DNA from: Pseudorhodobacter wandonensis
GTDB taxonomy: Bacteria > Pseudomonadota > Alphaproteobacteria > Rhodobacterales > Rhodobacteraceae
NCBI RefSeq assembly: GCF_001202035.1
Contig: NZ_LGHT01000031.1
Location: 286,220 to 350,219 of the forward strand
Direction: 5' to 3'
Length of the DNA stretch: 64,000 bases
The notes below the pieces were generated by a model. That model was not told the origin of the DNA. It searched no databases and was given only the letters and a program-made list of their open reading frames with translations. The translations under genes were made by a program, and so were the position numbers. Of this stretch, positions 47,824-56,189 are shown in pieces. The stretch's first letter is position 1. Every line of letters starts with the position of its first letter.

Positions 47824-49380
47824 TTAATTTGGCCGTGATTGCATCCAGACATCCAGTGCCACAATCTGTGCGGCAGTCATCCGCAAGCCAAGCTTGCTGC
47901 GCCGCCAAACCACATCTTCGGCAGCACGGGCATATTCATGGCCTATCAACCAGTCTACTTCCCGAGCTGTCAATGTCGCACCGAAATCTTGGCCCAGATC
48001 ATCCGCAGCGGCCGCATCATCCAGGACGGCCCAAGCCTCGGTACCATAGGCGCGCACCAGGCGCCGCGCCCAAAACGCTGTCAGAAACGGGTAATCCGAT
48101 TGCAGCCTGGCAATCAGATCCGAAACCCCGTTTACTGCAAAATCACCGCCGGGCAGGGGCACGCCAGCCGTCCATTTGTCGGGCAGAGCAGGAAAATACG
48201 GCGCGAGCTTATCCATCGCGCTTTCTGCCAACCGCCGATAGGTGGTGATCTTGCCGCCAAAGATATTCAGCACAGGCGCGCCACCCTTTGTATCAACCTT
48301 TAGCGTATAATCGCGCGTGGCCGCCGAGGCGCTGCTGGCGCCATCGTCATGCAAAGGGCGCACGCCGGAATAGGTCCAGACAACATCGGCCGCGCTGATC
48401 GCTTTCTTGAAATATTTATTTGCAAAATCAATAAGGTAATCGCGCTCTGTGTCGGTGCAAAATGGCTTGGTGTCGGGGTCGGAGTGCTCGGCGTCGGTTG
48501 TGCCGATCAGGGTAAAATCTGTCTCATAGGGAATGGAAAATATGATCCGCCCATCGGTGCCCTGAAAGAAATAGCACTTGTCATGATCATACAGGCGCTT
48601 GGTGACGATATGGCTGCCGCGGACCAAGCGCACCCCATCGCGCGAGTTCAGCCGCAGAGTTTGGCCGATAATTTCGCCCACCCAAGGCCCGGCCGCATTC
48701 ACCAATACCCGCGCATATTTGGTTTCGCCGTTGTCCAGCGTGATATGCCACAGGCCATCAACCCGCGCCGCTGCTGTAACTTTCGTTCGAACATAGATAT
48801 TTGCGCCGCGCGCTTCGGCATCACGGGCATTCAAAACTACAAGCCGCGAATCCTCGACCCAGCAATCTGAATACTCATAGGCGGTTTGAAACCGGTCATC
48901 GAGGGCAGCACCTTCGGGTGTGCCGGGCAAGGACAGGGTTGTCGTGCCTTTCAGGATTTTGCGGCCGCCAAGGTTGTCATACAAGAACAATCCCAAACGG
49001 ATCAGCCAGGCAGGCCTGCGTCCCCGCATCCATGGCATGAGCAAACCCAGCAGTCGAGAGGTCGGCGTGGCACTCTCAAATCGCATATCTTTATGATAAG
49101 GAAGAACAAAGCGCATAGGCCAGCTGATATGTGGCATGGCGCGCAACAGGGTTTCACGTTCTATCAACGCCTCGCGCACGAGCCGGAATTCGAAATATTC
49201 AAGGTAACGTAGCCCGCCATGAAACAGTTTGGTCGATGCAGAAGAAGTGGCCGATGCCAAATCGTTCATCTCGGCCAATGCAACGGACAACCCGCGCCCG
49301 GCAGCATCCCGCGCGATGCCGCAGCCGTTAATGCCGCCGCCGATGATGAATACATCGTAGATTTTCGCGTTATCTTGCAT
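47824..49380 (-). CDS. glpD: Aerobic glycerol-3-phosphate dehydrogenase
   Basis: A 518-residue FAD enzyme of the inner membrane face. DVFIIGGGINGCGIARDAAGRG is the FAD-binding motif; SSASTKLFHGGLRYLEYFEFRLVREAL and NIFGGKITTYRRLAE are strongly conserved in GlpD. It oxidises glycerol-3-phosphate to dihydroxyacetone phosphate and feeds electrons to quinone. The start at 49380 (MQDNAKIYDVF) fits the family. It is divergent from glpR, with operator-like repeats between. Confidence 0.95.
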   Translation of the reverse strand: MQDNAKIYDVFIIGGGINGCGIARDAAGRGLSVALAEMNDLASATSSASTKLFHGGLRYLEYFEFRLVREALIERETLLRAMPHISWPMRFVLPYHKDMRFESATPTSRLLGLLMPWMRGRRPAWLIRLGLFLYDNLGGRKILKGTTTLSLPGTPEGAALDDRFQTAYEYSDCWVEDSRLVVLNARDAEARGANIYVRTKVTAAARVDGLWHITLDNGETKYARVLVNAAGPWVGEIIGQTLRLNSRDGVRLVRGSHIVTKRLYDHDKCYFFQGTDGRIIFSIPYETDFTLIGTTDAEHSDPDTKPFCTDTERDYLIDFANKYFKKAISAADVVWTYSGVRPLHDDGASSASAATRDYTLKVDTKGGAPVLNIFGGKITTYRRLAESAMDKLAPYFPALPDKWTAGVPLPGGDFAVNGVSDLIARLQSDYPFLTAFWARRLVRAYGTEAWAVLDDAAAADDLGQDFGATLTAREVDWLIGHEYARAAEDVVWRRSKLGLRMTAAQIVALDVWMQSRPN

Positions 49381-49443
49381 CGCATCCCCCGAGATCTTTG
49401 GCGCCCCTTTTAGCCATTGTTTGGTTAAAAGTGCAAGAACTGC

Positions 49444-49460
49444 TTTCGTTAGTTTTCGTT
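49444..49460. promoter_or_regulatory. TTTCGTT direct repeats, GlpR operator candidate
   Basis: TTTCGTT occurs at 49444-49450 and again at 49454-49460, 10 bp apart (one helical turn). A related reverse half-site AGCGAAA lies at 49535-49541, just before the glpR start. TTCG-containing repeats are the binding pattern of DeoR-family GlpR repressors. The repeats sit in the glpD/glpR divergent promoter. Confidence 0.55.
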
Positions 49461-49546
49461 TTGATGCGCTAAATGCTCGCTTTTTGGTTTTCCTATGTGG
49501 CGAACATCTGCTAGACATTTGGAAATCGACTTAAAGCGAAAGCATT

Positions 49547-50308
49547 ATGCAGCCAAATCTTCGTCATCCCGAAATTTTGGATCTTGCCCGCAATCAGGGC
49601 CGCGTGACGGTTGAGGGATTGGCCGAACGTTTTGGCGTGACGGTACAAACCATTCGGCGCGATCTGTCAGATCTGGCCGATGCCGGGCAGTTGCAGCGGG
49701 TGCATGGTGGAGCGGTTTTGCCGTCGGGCACCACCAATATTGGCTATGAAGACCGTCGCGCCCTGAAGTCCGTTGAAAAGCAGGCGATGGCAGGGGCCTG
49801 TGCCGCGCTGATCCCTGAAGGGGCCTCGGTCTTTTTGAATATTGGTACCAGCACCGAGGCAGTGGCCCGTGCGTTGTTGCAACATCGGCGCTTGCTGGTG
49901 GTGACTAACAATATGAATGTGGCGACAATTCTTGCGGCAAACCCCGAAGCCGAAGTAATTGTAACAGGCGGCACCTTGCGCAGATCTGACGGCGGTTTGG
50001 TGGGGCCGCTGGCGTCAGACACCATCCGCCAGTTCAAGTTTGATTTCGCGGTAATCGGTTGCTCGGCGTTGGACCAGGACGGGGATTTGCTGGATTTCGA
50101 TGTGCAAGAGGTGACTGTTAGCCAGGTCATCCTAAATCAGGCGCGGCACAGCATATTGGTGGCTGATCATTCCAAGTTCCACCGCAATGCCCCTGCGCGC
50201 ATCGTCTCATTGCAGCAGATCGATACCTTTGTCACCGATCAGGCACTAACCTTGGGCGTGGCTAATAAGTGCTTGGAATGGAATACAAAAGTTATTGTAG
50301 CGGGGTAG
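49547..50308 (+). CDS. glpR: DeoR-family repressor of glycerol use
   Basis: A 253-residue DeoR regulator. The N-terminal helix-turn-helix reads NQGRVTVEGLAERFGVTVQTIRRDLSDL (shown here as two parts, about residues 16-30 and 31-43). The sugar-phosphate sensor domain has FLNIGTSTEAVARAL, VTNNMNVATIL and FAVIGCSALD with conserved Asp and Gly residues. It is divergent from glpD, so it should repress glpD-glpK until glycerol-3-phosphate accumulates. Confidence 0.9.
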   Translation: MQPNLRHPEILDLARNQGRVTVEGLAERFGVTVQTIRRDLSDLADAGQLQRVHGGAVLPSGTTNIGYEDRRALKSVEKQAMAGACAALIPEGASVFLNIGTSTEAVARALLQHRRLLVVTNNMNVATILAANPEAEVIVTGGTLRRSDGGLVGPLASDTIRQFKFDFAVIGCSALDQDGDLLDFDVQEVTVSQVILNQARHSILVADHSKFHRNAPARIVSLQQIDTFVTDQALTLGVANKCLEWNTKVIVAG

Positions 50309-50311
50309 GGC

Positions 50312-50995
50312 TTAGACGCCCCATTTCGCTGCCCGTGCGTCAATGGCAGCGATACGCTCGGCGGTTTTTGGGTGTGAGCGCAGCCATTGCGGCACCTCTT
50401 GGCCTGCGGCTCCTGTCAGCCGGTCAAGCTTGCGAAACAGGCTTTTCTGGGGTTCAAGCCCTATGCCCGCCTTGACCAAAAGCGCGCTGGCATAGGCGTC
50501 GGCCTCATTCTCATCTTTGCGCGACAGGCCAGCGCCCAGTGCTTTGGTGACATAAGAGGCGATGAATACCCCAACGACCGGAATCAGGCGGCCAAGCAAT
50601 GTCGCGATTAGCAAAAAGGCGGCGTTCTGGCCCGTTACGTCAATCATCCGCCGCTTGGTATGGCCAAGTGCCACATGGCCCATTTCATGCGCCACGACCG
50701 AGGCGATTTCATCGGCTGTTACAATGCCTTGCTGGTACTTTTTAATAAAACCGCGTGTCAGGAAAATGCGGCCGTCGGGTGCCGCCAATCCGTTTACGGG
50801 TTCGATGTCATAGATATGCACCGCGACTTTTGGCACCTCAAGCGCCTCTGCCATGCGGGCCATCACCTTTTCCAGCACGGGATCACGCAGGGGCTTTGAG
50901 GTCGCGTCCAGATGCTTGCCAGTCTGCCATACCGAAAAGCGGTACATCACATAGGCCATCACAACGGGCAGAATAAGGGGAAGCAGTGCTGTCAT
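50312..50995 (-). CDS. M48-family membrane metalloprotease (HtpX-like)
   Basis: A 227-residue protein. One N-terminal membrane helix (residues 3-20) is followed by the zinc motif HEMGH (His103, Glu104, His107), with the third ligand Glu in DENEADAYA. A hydrophobic stretch LLIATLLGRLIPVVGVFIASYV lies between, as in HtpX/Ste24-like enzymes. It probably degrades misfolded membrane proteins. The ATG at 50995 lacks a good Shine-Dalgarno; a TTG at 51043, which would make the gap to the upstream DedA gene only 3 bp, is an alternative. Last gene of the moxR-VWA-DedA operon. Confidence 0.85.
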   Translation of the reverse strand: MTALLPLILPVVMAYVMYRFSVWQTGKHLDATSKPLRDPVLEKVMARMAEALEVPKVAVHIYDIEPVNGLAAPDGRIFLTRGFIKKYQQGIVTADEIASVVAHEMGHVALGHTKRRMIDVTGQNAAFLLIATLLGRLIPVVGVFIASYVTKALGAGLSRKDENEADAYASALLVKAGIGLEPQKSLFRKLDRLTGAAGQEVPQWLRSHPKTAERIAAIDARAAKWGV

Positions 50996-51046
50996 AAGGT
51001 TAATATGGGGGCGGAAACTGCCAAGGAAAGGGCTTGGGTGCAAATT

Positions 51047-51646
51047 CTAGCTGGCATGGGGTTTGCGTTGTTGCCACAAAGCGCGGCCCAAGAGCAGGGT
51101 GACCATACCCGCAGTCAATGCACCGATGACGTTGCCGAGCGTGTCTGATAGCTCTTCGATCTGGGTGCCAAAGACATAGCCCAATGTGACATAAACGGTG
51201 ACCCAAGTTGCCTCGCCCAGCAGATCGGCCAGCAGGAAACGCCGCCAAGGCATATGGGTGGCACCTGCTAATACATTGATATAAGGCCCTAAAGGGCTGA
51301 ACAGCCAGCGTGTCAGATAAATCGCCCAACCGCCGCGCTTTTCCAGCAAAGCCTCTGCCTGCGACAAAAGTCGGGCCGAGCTGCGCCGTTGTTGCAGCCA
51401 CGCCCATAAATGGGCGGCACCAAAGCGGCGGGCCATGAAATAGCCGGATTGATCGCCAATAACGGCCCCGACATAGGCACCCGCGCAGACCTGCCACAGC
51501 ACCAAGTCGCCTGTTGCTGCAAAAGCCCCGCCTGCCATCATCATTAGCGACGAAGGCATCGGCAAGGCAAAGCATGATAGCAAGGTTGCCAGAGAAATGA
51601 TTACTAGGCCGTAATCCGAAACCCAAAGCAGCAAAAGATCAGTCAT
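51047..51646 (-). CDS. DedA-family membrane protein
   Basis: A 199-residue VTT/SNARE-associated-fold protein. Marks are LSCFALPMPSSLMMMAGGAFAA, the reentrant loop GAVIGDQSGYFMARRFGA and FSPLGPYINVLAGATHMPWRRFLLADLLGEATW. DedA proteins act in the inner membrane; several recycle lipid carriers (undecaprenyl phosphate or phosphatidylethanolamine). The start overlaps the stop of the small membrane-protein gene upstream by 8 bp. Confidence 0.87.
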   Translation of the reverse strand: MTDLLLLWVSDYGLVIISLATLLSCFALPMPSSLMMMAGGAFAATGDLVLWQVCAGAYVGAVIGDQSGYFMARRFGAAHLWAWLQQRRSSARLLSQAEALLEKRGGWAIYLTRWLFSPLGPYINVLAGATHMPWRRFLLADLLGEATWVTVYVTLGYVFGTQIEELSDTLGNVIGALTAGMVTLLLGRALWQQRKPHAS

Positions 51647-51959
51647 GTGGGGGCCGCGCATCAAGATAGGCGTTAAATTCGTTGATCCAGTCCTCTACCG
51701 CCACACCATGCGCCTCGGCCAAGGACACGAGCGGTTGGCGCGGGGTATCATCTGGGCCAAGGTCGAGAATGGCCTGCATATCGGGCCGCGGAATATTGTA
51801 GGTGCGCGCGATAAAGCGTGGTGTCATCCACGGCTCTATCGGATGGATGCCGCGGTCCGGATCCATCCAGACAAAGGCAAAGAAGGCCGCGCGGATGATG
51901 AAAAATGCAGTCAATCCGGCCGCTATTATAAAGCTTGCAAGCATGGCCTTGCGTCTCAT
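51639..51959 (-). CDS. 106-residue single-pass membrane protein, unknown
   Basis: I do not recognise this protein. One N-terminal hydrophobic helix (about residues 6-30) is preceded by MRRKAM, suggesting a short cytoplasmic tail and a roughly 75-residue soluble domain. Segments such as IEPWMTPRFIARTYNIP and DWINEFNAYLDA look like an ordered helical domain. Its start overlaps the VWA gene stop (ATGA) and its stop overlaps the DedA start, so it is co-translated within the operon. The coupling makes a functional link with its neighbours likely. Confidence 0.75.
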   Translation of the reverse strand: MRRKAMLASFIIAAGLTAFFIIRAAFFAFVWMDPDRGIHPIEPWMTPRFIARTYNIPRPDMQAILDLGPDDTPRQPLVSLAEAHGVAVEDWINEFNAYLDARPPHD

Positions 51960-53140
51960 CGGCTAAGCCCCTTTGTTCCGCGTGAAATTCCGTCCAATGT
52001 CATCGGTACCATGCGGTCGCCCAGCGTCTCGCGTATCAGGCGGATCGAATGGCTGTGGTTCCAATAATGCTCGGGCGTCGGGTTGATCCACAGATGGCTG
52101 GGCCATTGATGGCAGAGACGTTCCAGCCAGACGCGCCCGGCCTCTTGGTTCCAATGCTCGTTGGCGCCACCGGGGTGCAGGATTTCATAGGGGCTCATGC
52201 TGGCATCACCGACAAAAATGCATTTCCAATCCGGGCCATAGGTGCGCAATACTTCCCATGTTGGGGTTTGGGCATCCCAGCGGCGGCGGTTATCGCGCCA
52301 CAGGCCTTCGTAGACGCAGTTGTGAAAGTAGAAATGTTCGAGGTGGCGAAATTCGGATCTCGCGGCTGAAAACAGCTCTTCTACCACTTTGACATAGGGG
52401 TCCATTGACCCGCCGACATCCAGCAATAACAGTACTTTAACGGCATTGCGTCGCTCGGGGCGGGTTTTGACGTCTAGGTAGCCATGTTCCGCCGTGGCGC
52501 GAATGGTGCCATCTAGGTCCAACTCGTCCAACGCGCCATCGCGGGCCCATTTGCGCAGGCGTTTCAAAGCGACCTTGATGTTGCGGGTACCCAGTTCGAC
52601 GCTGTCATCAAGATTTTTGAATTCGCGTTTGTCCCATACTTTCACCGCGCGGCCGTGGCGACCCTCTTTCTGGCCGATCCGGACGCCTTCGGGGTTGTAG
52701 CCATAGGCCCCAAAGGGCGAGGTGCCAGCGGTGCCAACCCATTTATTGCCACCCTGATGCCTGCCTTTTTGCTCCTCAAGCCGCTGTTTTAGCGTCTCCA
52801 TCAGCTTGTCAAACCCGCCGAGTGCCTCAACCGCGGCGCGTTCTTCGGCGGTCATGTGCTTTTCGGCCAGTTTGCGCAGCCAGTCCTCGGGCAAGTCAAG
52901 CGCATCGATCACCGATTGGGGTGTCACCGTTTCCAAGCCTTTGAAACTGGCGGCAAAAGCTTGATCAAAGCGGTCAAGATGGCGTTCATCCTTGACCATA
53001 GTCAGGCGGGCCAGATAGTAGAACCCGTCGACATCATAGGTCACCAGACCCGCGACCACGCCTTCCAGAAAGGCCAGATATTCCCGCAAACTTACGGGAA
53101 CACCGTGTCGCCGCAGAGTGTCGAAAAACGGCAAGAACAT
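51956..53140 (-). CDS. VWA-domain protein, CoxE type, MoxR partner
   Basis: A 394-residue protein. The N-terminal 130 residues are helical. GAYGYNPEGVRIGQ and VWDKREFKNLDDSVELGTRNIKVAL are family segments. The C-terminal VWA domain begins around residue 233 with the MIDAS motif Asp241-x-Gly-x-Ser (LLLLDVGGSMDPY). CoxE-type VWA proteins work as a pair with MoxR ATPases in remodelling or metal-insertion steps. The MoxR gene lies 0.35 kb upstream in the same operon. The client protein is unknown; no CO dehydrogenase or similar target is nearby. Confidence 0.87.
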   Translation of the reverse strand: MFLPFFDTLRRHGVPVSLREYLAFLEGVVAGLVTYDVDGFYYLARLTMVKDERHLDRFDQAFAASFKGLETVTPQSVIDALDLPEDWLRKLAEKHMTAEERAAVEALGGFDKLMETLKQRLEEQKGRHQGGNKWVGTAGTSPFGAYGYNPEGVRIGQKEGRHGRAVKVWDKREFKNLDDSVELGTRNIKVALKRLRKWARDGALDELDLDGTIRATAEHGYLDVKTRPERRNAVKVLLLLDVGGSMDPYVKVVEELFSAARSEFRHLEHFYFHNCVYEGLWRDNRRRWDAQTPTWEVLRTYGPDWKCIFVGDASMSPYEILHPGGANEHWNQEAGRVWLERLCHQWPSHLWINPTPEHYWNHSHSIRLIRETLGDRMVPMTLDGISRGTKGLSR

Positions 53141-53144
53141 CGGG

Positions 53145-53309
53145 CTAGAGCGAGCGTTCGATTATGATCGTTACAAACAGGCCTAGCAGCGTAAAGGCAA
53201 TCGCAAAGCCTGCGCCATATTGCAACATATCCAAGGCCTTACCCCCGCGTTTGCGCGCCAGTCCTGCGCCGACAATTGCGCCCAGCAGCATGCCACCCAA
53301 TACGATCAT
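53145..53309 (-). CDS. 54-residue two-helix membrane protein
   Basis: A short gene just upstream of the VWA gene with a 4-bp gap. It encodes 54 residues: MIVLGGMLLGAIVGAGL (helix 1), a basic loop RKRGGKALDM, and a second helix ending in VTIIIERSL. The start at 53309 and stop TAG at 53145-53147 were read directly. Helix composition and tight packing in the operon make it a credible gene. Function unknown; it could be a membrane anchor for the MoxR/VWA pair. Confidence 0.75.
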   Translation of the reverse strand: MIVLGGMLLGAIVGAGLARKRGGKALDMLQYGAGFAIAFTLLGLFVTIIIERSL

Positions 53310-53488
53310 TCATTTGCCCCCGTGACGGAAAAGGCACCTGCCTGACCGTCAGCTTTTGTTACTGCGCCGCGCAAGCGCCAAGATTTCGGCCGCTCGCGCA
53401 TTGATTTGCGCATCCGAACCAAAGCCATACCGCGCCCAGCACTGACTGTCTATGTGCAGCGCCGCCGCATTTGCTGCCAAACTCTGTG

Positions 53489-54328
53489 TTAGCTGCGTTG
53501 CCCCCGCGCCAGAAACGCCAGTCGCTCGAACAAGTGCACGTCTTGTTCGTTTTTCAGCAATGCCCCATGCAGACGCGGCAAAGATACCTTGTCGCGTGCA
53601 AGGTCCTCGGGGCGCAGATCTTCGGCCAGCAATAGTTTCAGCCAATCCAAAACCTCGCTGGTGGACGGCTTTTTCTTTAGCCCCGGCGTCTCGCGCAGGG
53701 CGTAGAATTGGGTAAGGGCCGTGGTCAGCAAGGCCTCTTTGATGCCGGGGAAATGCACTTCGACAATCTGGCGCAAGGTTTCCATTTCGGGAAAACGGAT
53801 GAAGTGAAAGAAACAGCGGCGTAAGAACGCGTCCGGCAGTTCCTTTTCATTGTTCGACGTGATGATGACAATCGGCCGCTGCCGAGCCTTGATCACTTCG
53901 CCGGTCTCATAGACGAAAAATTCCATCCGGTCCAATTCCTGCAACAGATCGTTGGGGAATTCGATGTCGGCCTTGTCGATTTCGTCAATCAGCAGGACGA
54001 CCCGCTCTTCGGCCTCGAACGCTTGCCAAAGCTTGCCTTTGCGGATGTAGTTTTTGACGTCATGCACGCGCGCGTCACCCAGTTGGCTGTCGCGCAAACG
54101 GCTTACGGCGTCATATTCATACAGGCCTTGCTGCGCCTTGGTGGTCGATTTCACATGCCATTCCAGCAAAGGCATGCCCAAGGCTTGTGCCACCTGCCGG
54201 GCAAGTTCGGTTTTGCCGGTTCCTGGCTCGCCTTTTACCAGCAAGGGGCGCTGCAACACGACTGCGGCATTCACGGCAACGGTTAGATCATCGGTGGCTA
54301 TGTAGCTGTCAGTCGACGCGAATTTCAT
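53489..54328 (-). CDS. MoxR-family AAA+ ATPase
   Basis: A 279-residue AAA+ protein. Walker A is GEPGTGKT (residues 33-40); Walker B is VVLLIDEIDKAD (about 110-121); sensor 1 is IITSNNEKELPDAFLRRCFFHF with the arginine finger region. It is of the MoxR subgroup that pairs with CoxE-type VWA proteins, and that partner is encoded downstream. The start at 54328 (MKFASTDSYI) fits the family; the longer open frame upstream is unconserved. First gene of the operon, divergent from dksA. Confidence 0.92.
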   Translation of the reverse strand: MKFASTDSYIATDDLTVAVNAAVVLQRPLLVKGEPGTGKTELARQVAQALGMPLLEWHVKSTTKAQQGLYEYDAVSRLRDSQLGDARVHDVKNYIRKGKLWQAFEAEERVVLLIDEIDKADIEFPNDLLQELDRMEFFVYETGEVIKARQRPIVIITSNNEKELPDAFLRRCFFHFIRFPEMETLRQIVEVHFPGIKEALLTTALTQFYALRETPGLKKKPSTSEVLDWLKLLLAEDLRPEDLARDKVSLPRLHGALLKNEQDVHLFERLAFLARGQRS

Positions 54329-54500
54329 AATTGCTTTGCGGCCTTGTGATAAGTTTCCATCAAACCCTAACCGCGCCATCAAAATGTCGCAACCGCTAGT
54401 GACATTGGCTTTCGCTTCCGTTAAGTGACCGCAATAACGGGCGCGAAATTTGTTCCAAGCGCTTGTATCGGCTGCATTCGACCAATTGGAGAGTGACAAT

Positions 54501-54923
54501 ATGAAGGTAGATACCTTTGTTCCCGACGACTACCGCCCAGCTGAGAACGAACCATTCATGAATGATCGCCAGGTGGAGTATTTCCGTCGCAAGCTGCAGA
54601 CGTGGAAGCAAGAGATGCTTGACCAGTCGGCAGAAACGATTGAGGGATTGCAAGGCTCGGCCCGTTCGGTACCAGATATTGCGGATCGCGCATCCGAGGA
54701 AACCGATCGCGCGTTGGAATTGCGCACACGCGACCGTCAGCGGAAACTGGTTTCCAAGATCGACGCCGCTTTGCGCCGGATTGAAAACGGTGAGTTCGGG
54801 TATTGCGAAGTTACTGGCGAGCCGATCTCGCTAAAGCGGCTCGATGCGCGTCCCATTGCGACGATGACGCTGGAAGCTCAGGAAAAGCACGAACGTCGTG
54901 AGCGTGTGCACCGCGAAGACTGA
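54501..54923 (+). CDS. dksA: DksA-like RNA polymerase regulator, single-cysteine type
   Basis: A 140-residue DksA/TraR protein. The coiled coil is at about residues 22-97 with the tip motif DIADRA (59-64), where the two Asp and the Ala match the DxxDxA needed for activity. The C-terminal globular motif is GYCEVTGEPISLKRLDARP (100-118), in which only Cys102 remains of the usual four zinc cysteines. Single-cysteine DksA proteins that work without zinc are known in Rhodobacter. It modulates transcription with ppGpp during starvation. The start at 54501 follows GGAGAG. Confidence 0.9.
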   Translation: MKVDTFVPDDYRPAENEPFMNDRQVEYFRRKLQTWKQEMLDQSAETIEGLQGSARSVPDIADRASEETDRALELRTRDRQRKLVSKIDAALRRIENGEFGYCEVTGEPISLKRLDARPIATMTLEAQEKHERRERVHRED

Positions 54924-55013
54924 TCGCGGGCATTGATCGCAGGGCGACAATAAGGGATGCTTACAACGCCGGGCCAAATAAATGGTCCGGCTTTGTGCTG
55001 TAAAAAGGCCAGA

Positions 55014-56189
55014 ATGATGACTCTGAATAATACCGAATTCACGGTTTTGGGTGCGGGTGTGGCGGGGCTGGCTGTTAGTACTGCTTTGGCACAGCGTGGT
55101 GCCAAGGTTACCTTGCTGGAACAGGCCGACGCGATACGTGAGGTCGGGGCAGGCCTGCAGGTCAGCCCCAATGGTGTTGCGGTGTTGCGGGCCTTGGGGC
55201 TAGAGCAAGCACTTGTTGCGGCGGGTATGCGCAACCAGGCGGTTCACCTGCGCGATGGTATCAGTGGTGATACAGTGGTTCGGCTGGATTTGGCGGTACA
55301 ACGCCCCGATCAGGCCTTTTACTTGATGCACCGCGCCGATCTGATCGAGGTTTTGCGCGCGGGCGCCGAGGCCGCAGGGGTTGAACTGCAACTGCTGCAG
55401 CGCGTCGAGAGTGTCGATCTTTCAGGCGATCAGCCGCAAATGGCAATGGCAACGGGCGCAAGCCGCCATGCCGGCTTTTTGATTGGGGCCGATGGGCTGC
55501 ATTCGCGGGTGCGTTCGGCGTTGAATGGGGCCGTCGCCCCGTTCTTTACACATCAAGTGGCGTGGCGTGCCGTGATTCCCGCTGAGCCCGGCGAGGTTGT
55601 CGAGGCCGAGGTGCATATGGGGGCAGGGCGGCATTTGGTCAGCTACCCTCTGCGCGGCGGTACCCTGCGAAATATCGTCGCCGTCGAAGAGCGCCGGCAA
55701 TGGGTCGAAGAAGGCTGGAACCTGCGGGACGACCCTTTGGAAATGCGTTTGGCCTTTGCAAGGTTTTCACCGCGTGTGCGGGCATGGCTGGAACGGGTAG
55801 ACGAGGTTTGGCTTTGGGGGCTGTTCCGCCACCCTGTCGCCAAGACATGGGTCGGCAAAAATGCCGCTATCCTTGGCGATGCAGCCCACCCGACGCTGCC
55901 GTTTCTGGCCCAAGGCGCGAATATGGCGCTTGAAGATGCTTGGGTGTTGGCAGATTGCCTTGATCGTTTGGGCATCGACAAAGGGTTGCCTGCCTATCAG
56001 GCCGCGCGGCAAGAGCGCTGTGCGCGGATCGTCAAAGCCGCCGATAGCAATGCCCGCGCCTATCATCTGCGCGAACCAATACGCGGCCTTGCGCATCTGG
56101 GGCTAAAGCTGGGCGGGGCAGTGGCCCCGGGCATGATACTGGGCAAGTTTGACTGGATTTATCGCCACGACGTCACGGCTGCGGGTTAG
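55014..56189 (+). CDS. FAD-dependent aromatic-type monooxygenase
   Basis: A 391-residue group A flavoprotein hydroxylase. TVLGAGVAGLAVSTALAQRGAKVTLLEQ is the dinucleotide fold (shown in two parts, about residues 10-21 and 22-38). FLIGADGLHSRVR is the DG motif and NAAILGDAAHPTLPFLAQGA the GD motif. It resembles salicylate- or 3-hydroxybenzoate-hydroxylase-like proteins often annotated in Rhodobacterales; the substrate is unknown. Two adjacent ATGs (55014 and 55017) follow AAAGG. Its stop overlaps that of the convergent xthA gene. Confidence 0.85.
   Translation: MMTLNNTEFTVLGAGVAGLAVSTALAQRGAKVTLLEQADAIREVGAGLQVSPNGVAVLRALGLEQALVAAGMRNQAVHLRDGISGDTVVRLDLAVQRPDQAFYLMHRADLIEVLRAGAEAAGVELQLLQRVESVDLSGDQPQMAMATGASRHAGFLIGADGLHSRVRSALNGAVAPFFTHQVAWRAVIPAEPGEVVEAEVHMGAGRHLVSYPLRGGTLRNIVAVEERRQWVEEGWNLRDDPLEMRLAFARFSPRVRAWLERVDEVWLWGLFRHPVAKTWVGKNAAILGDAAHPTLPFLAQGANMALEDAWVLADCLDRLGIDKGLPAYQAARQERCARIVKAADSNARAYHLREPIRGLAHLGLKLGGAVAPGMILGKFDWIYRHDVTAAG

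Noticed and set aside
53349..53645. 98-codon minus-strand open frame overlapping the end of moxR
   Set aside because: Its last 50 residues look protein-like, but no ATG or GTG lies outside moxR; only a TTG without a ribosome-binding site is available. I treat it as a chance frame, though a 43-residue peptide is not excluded.
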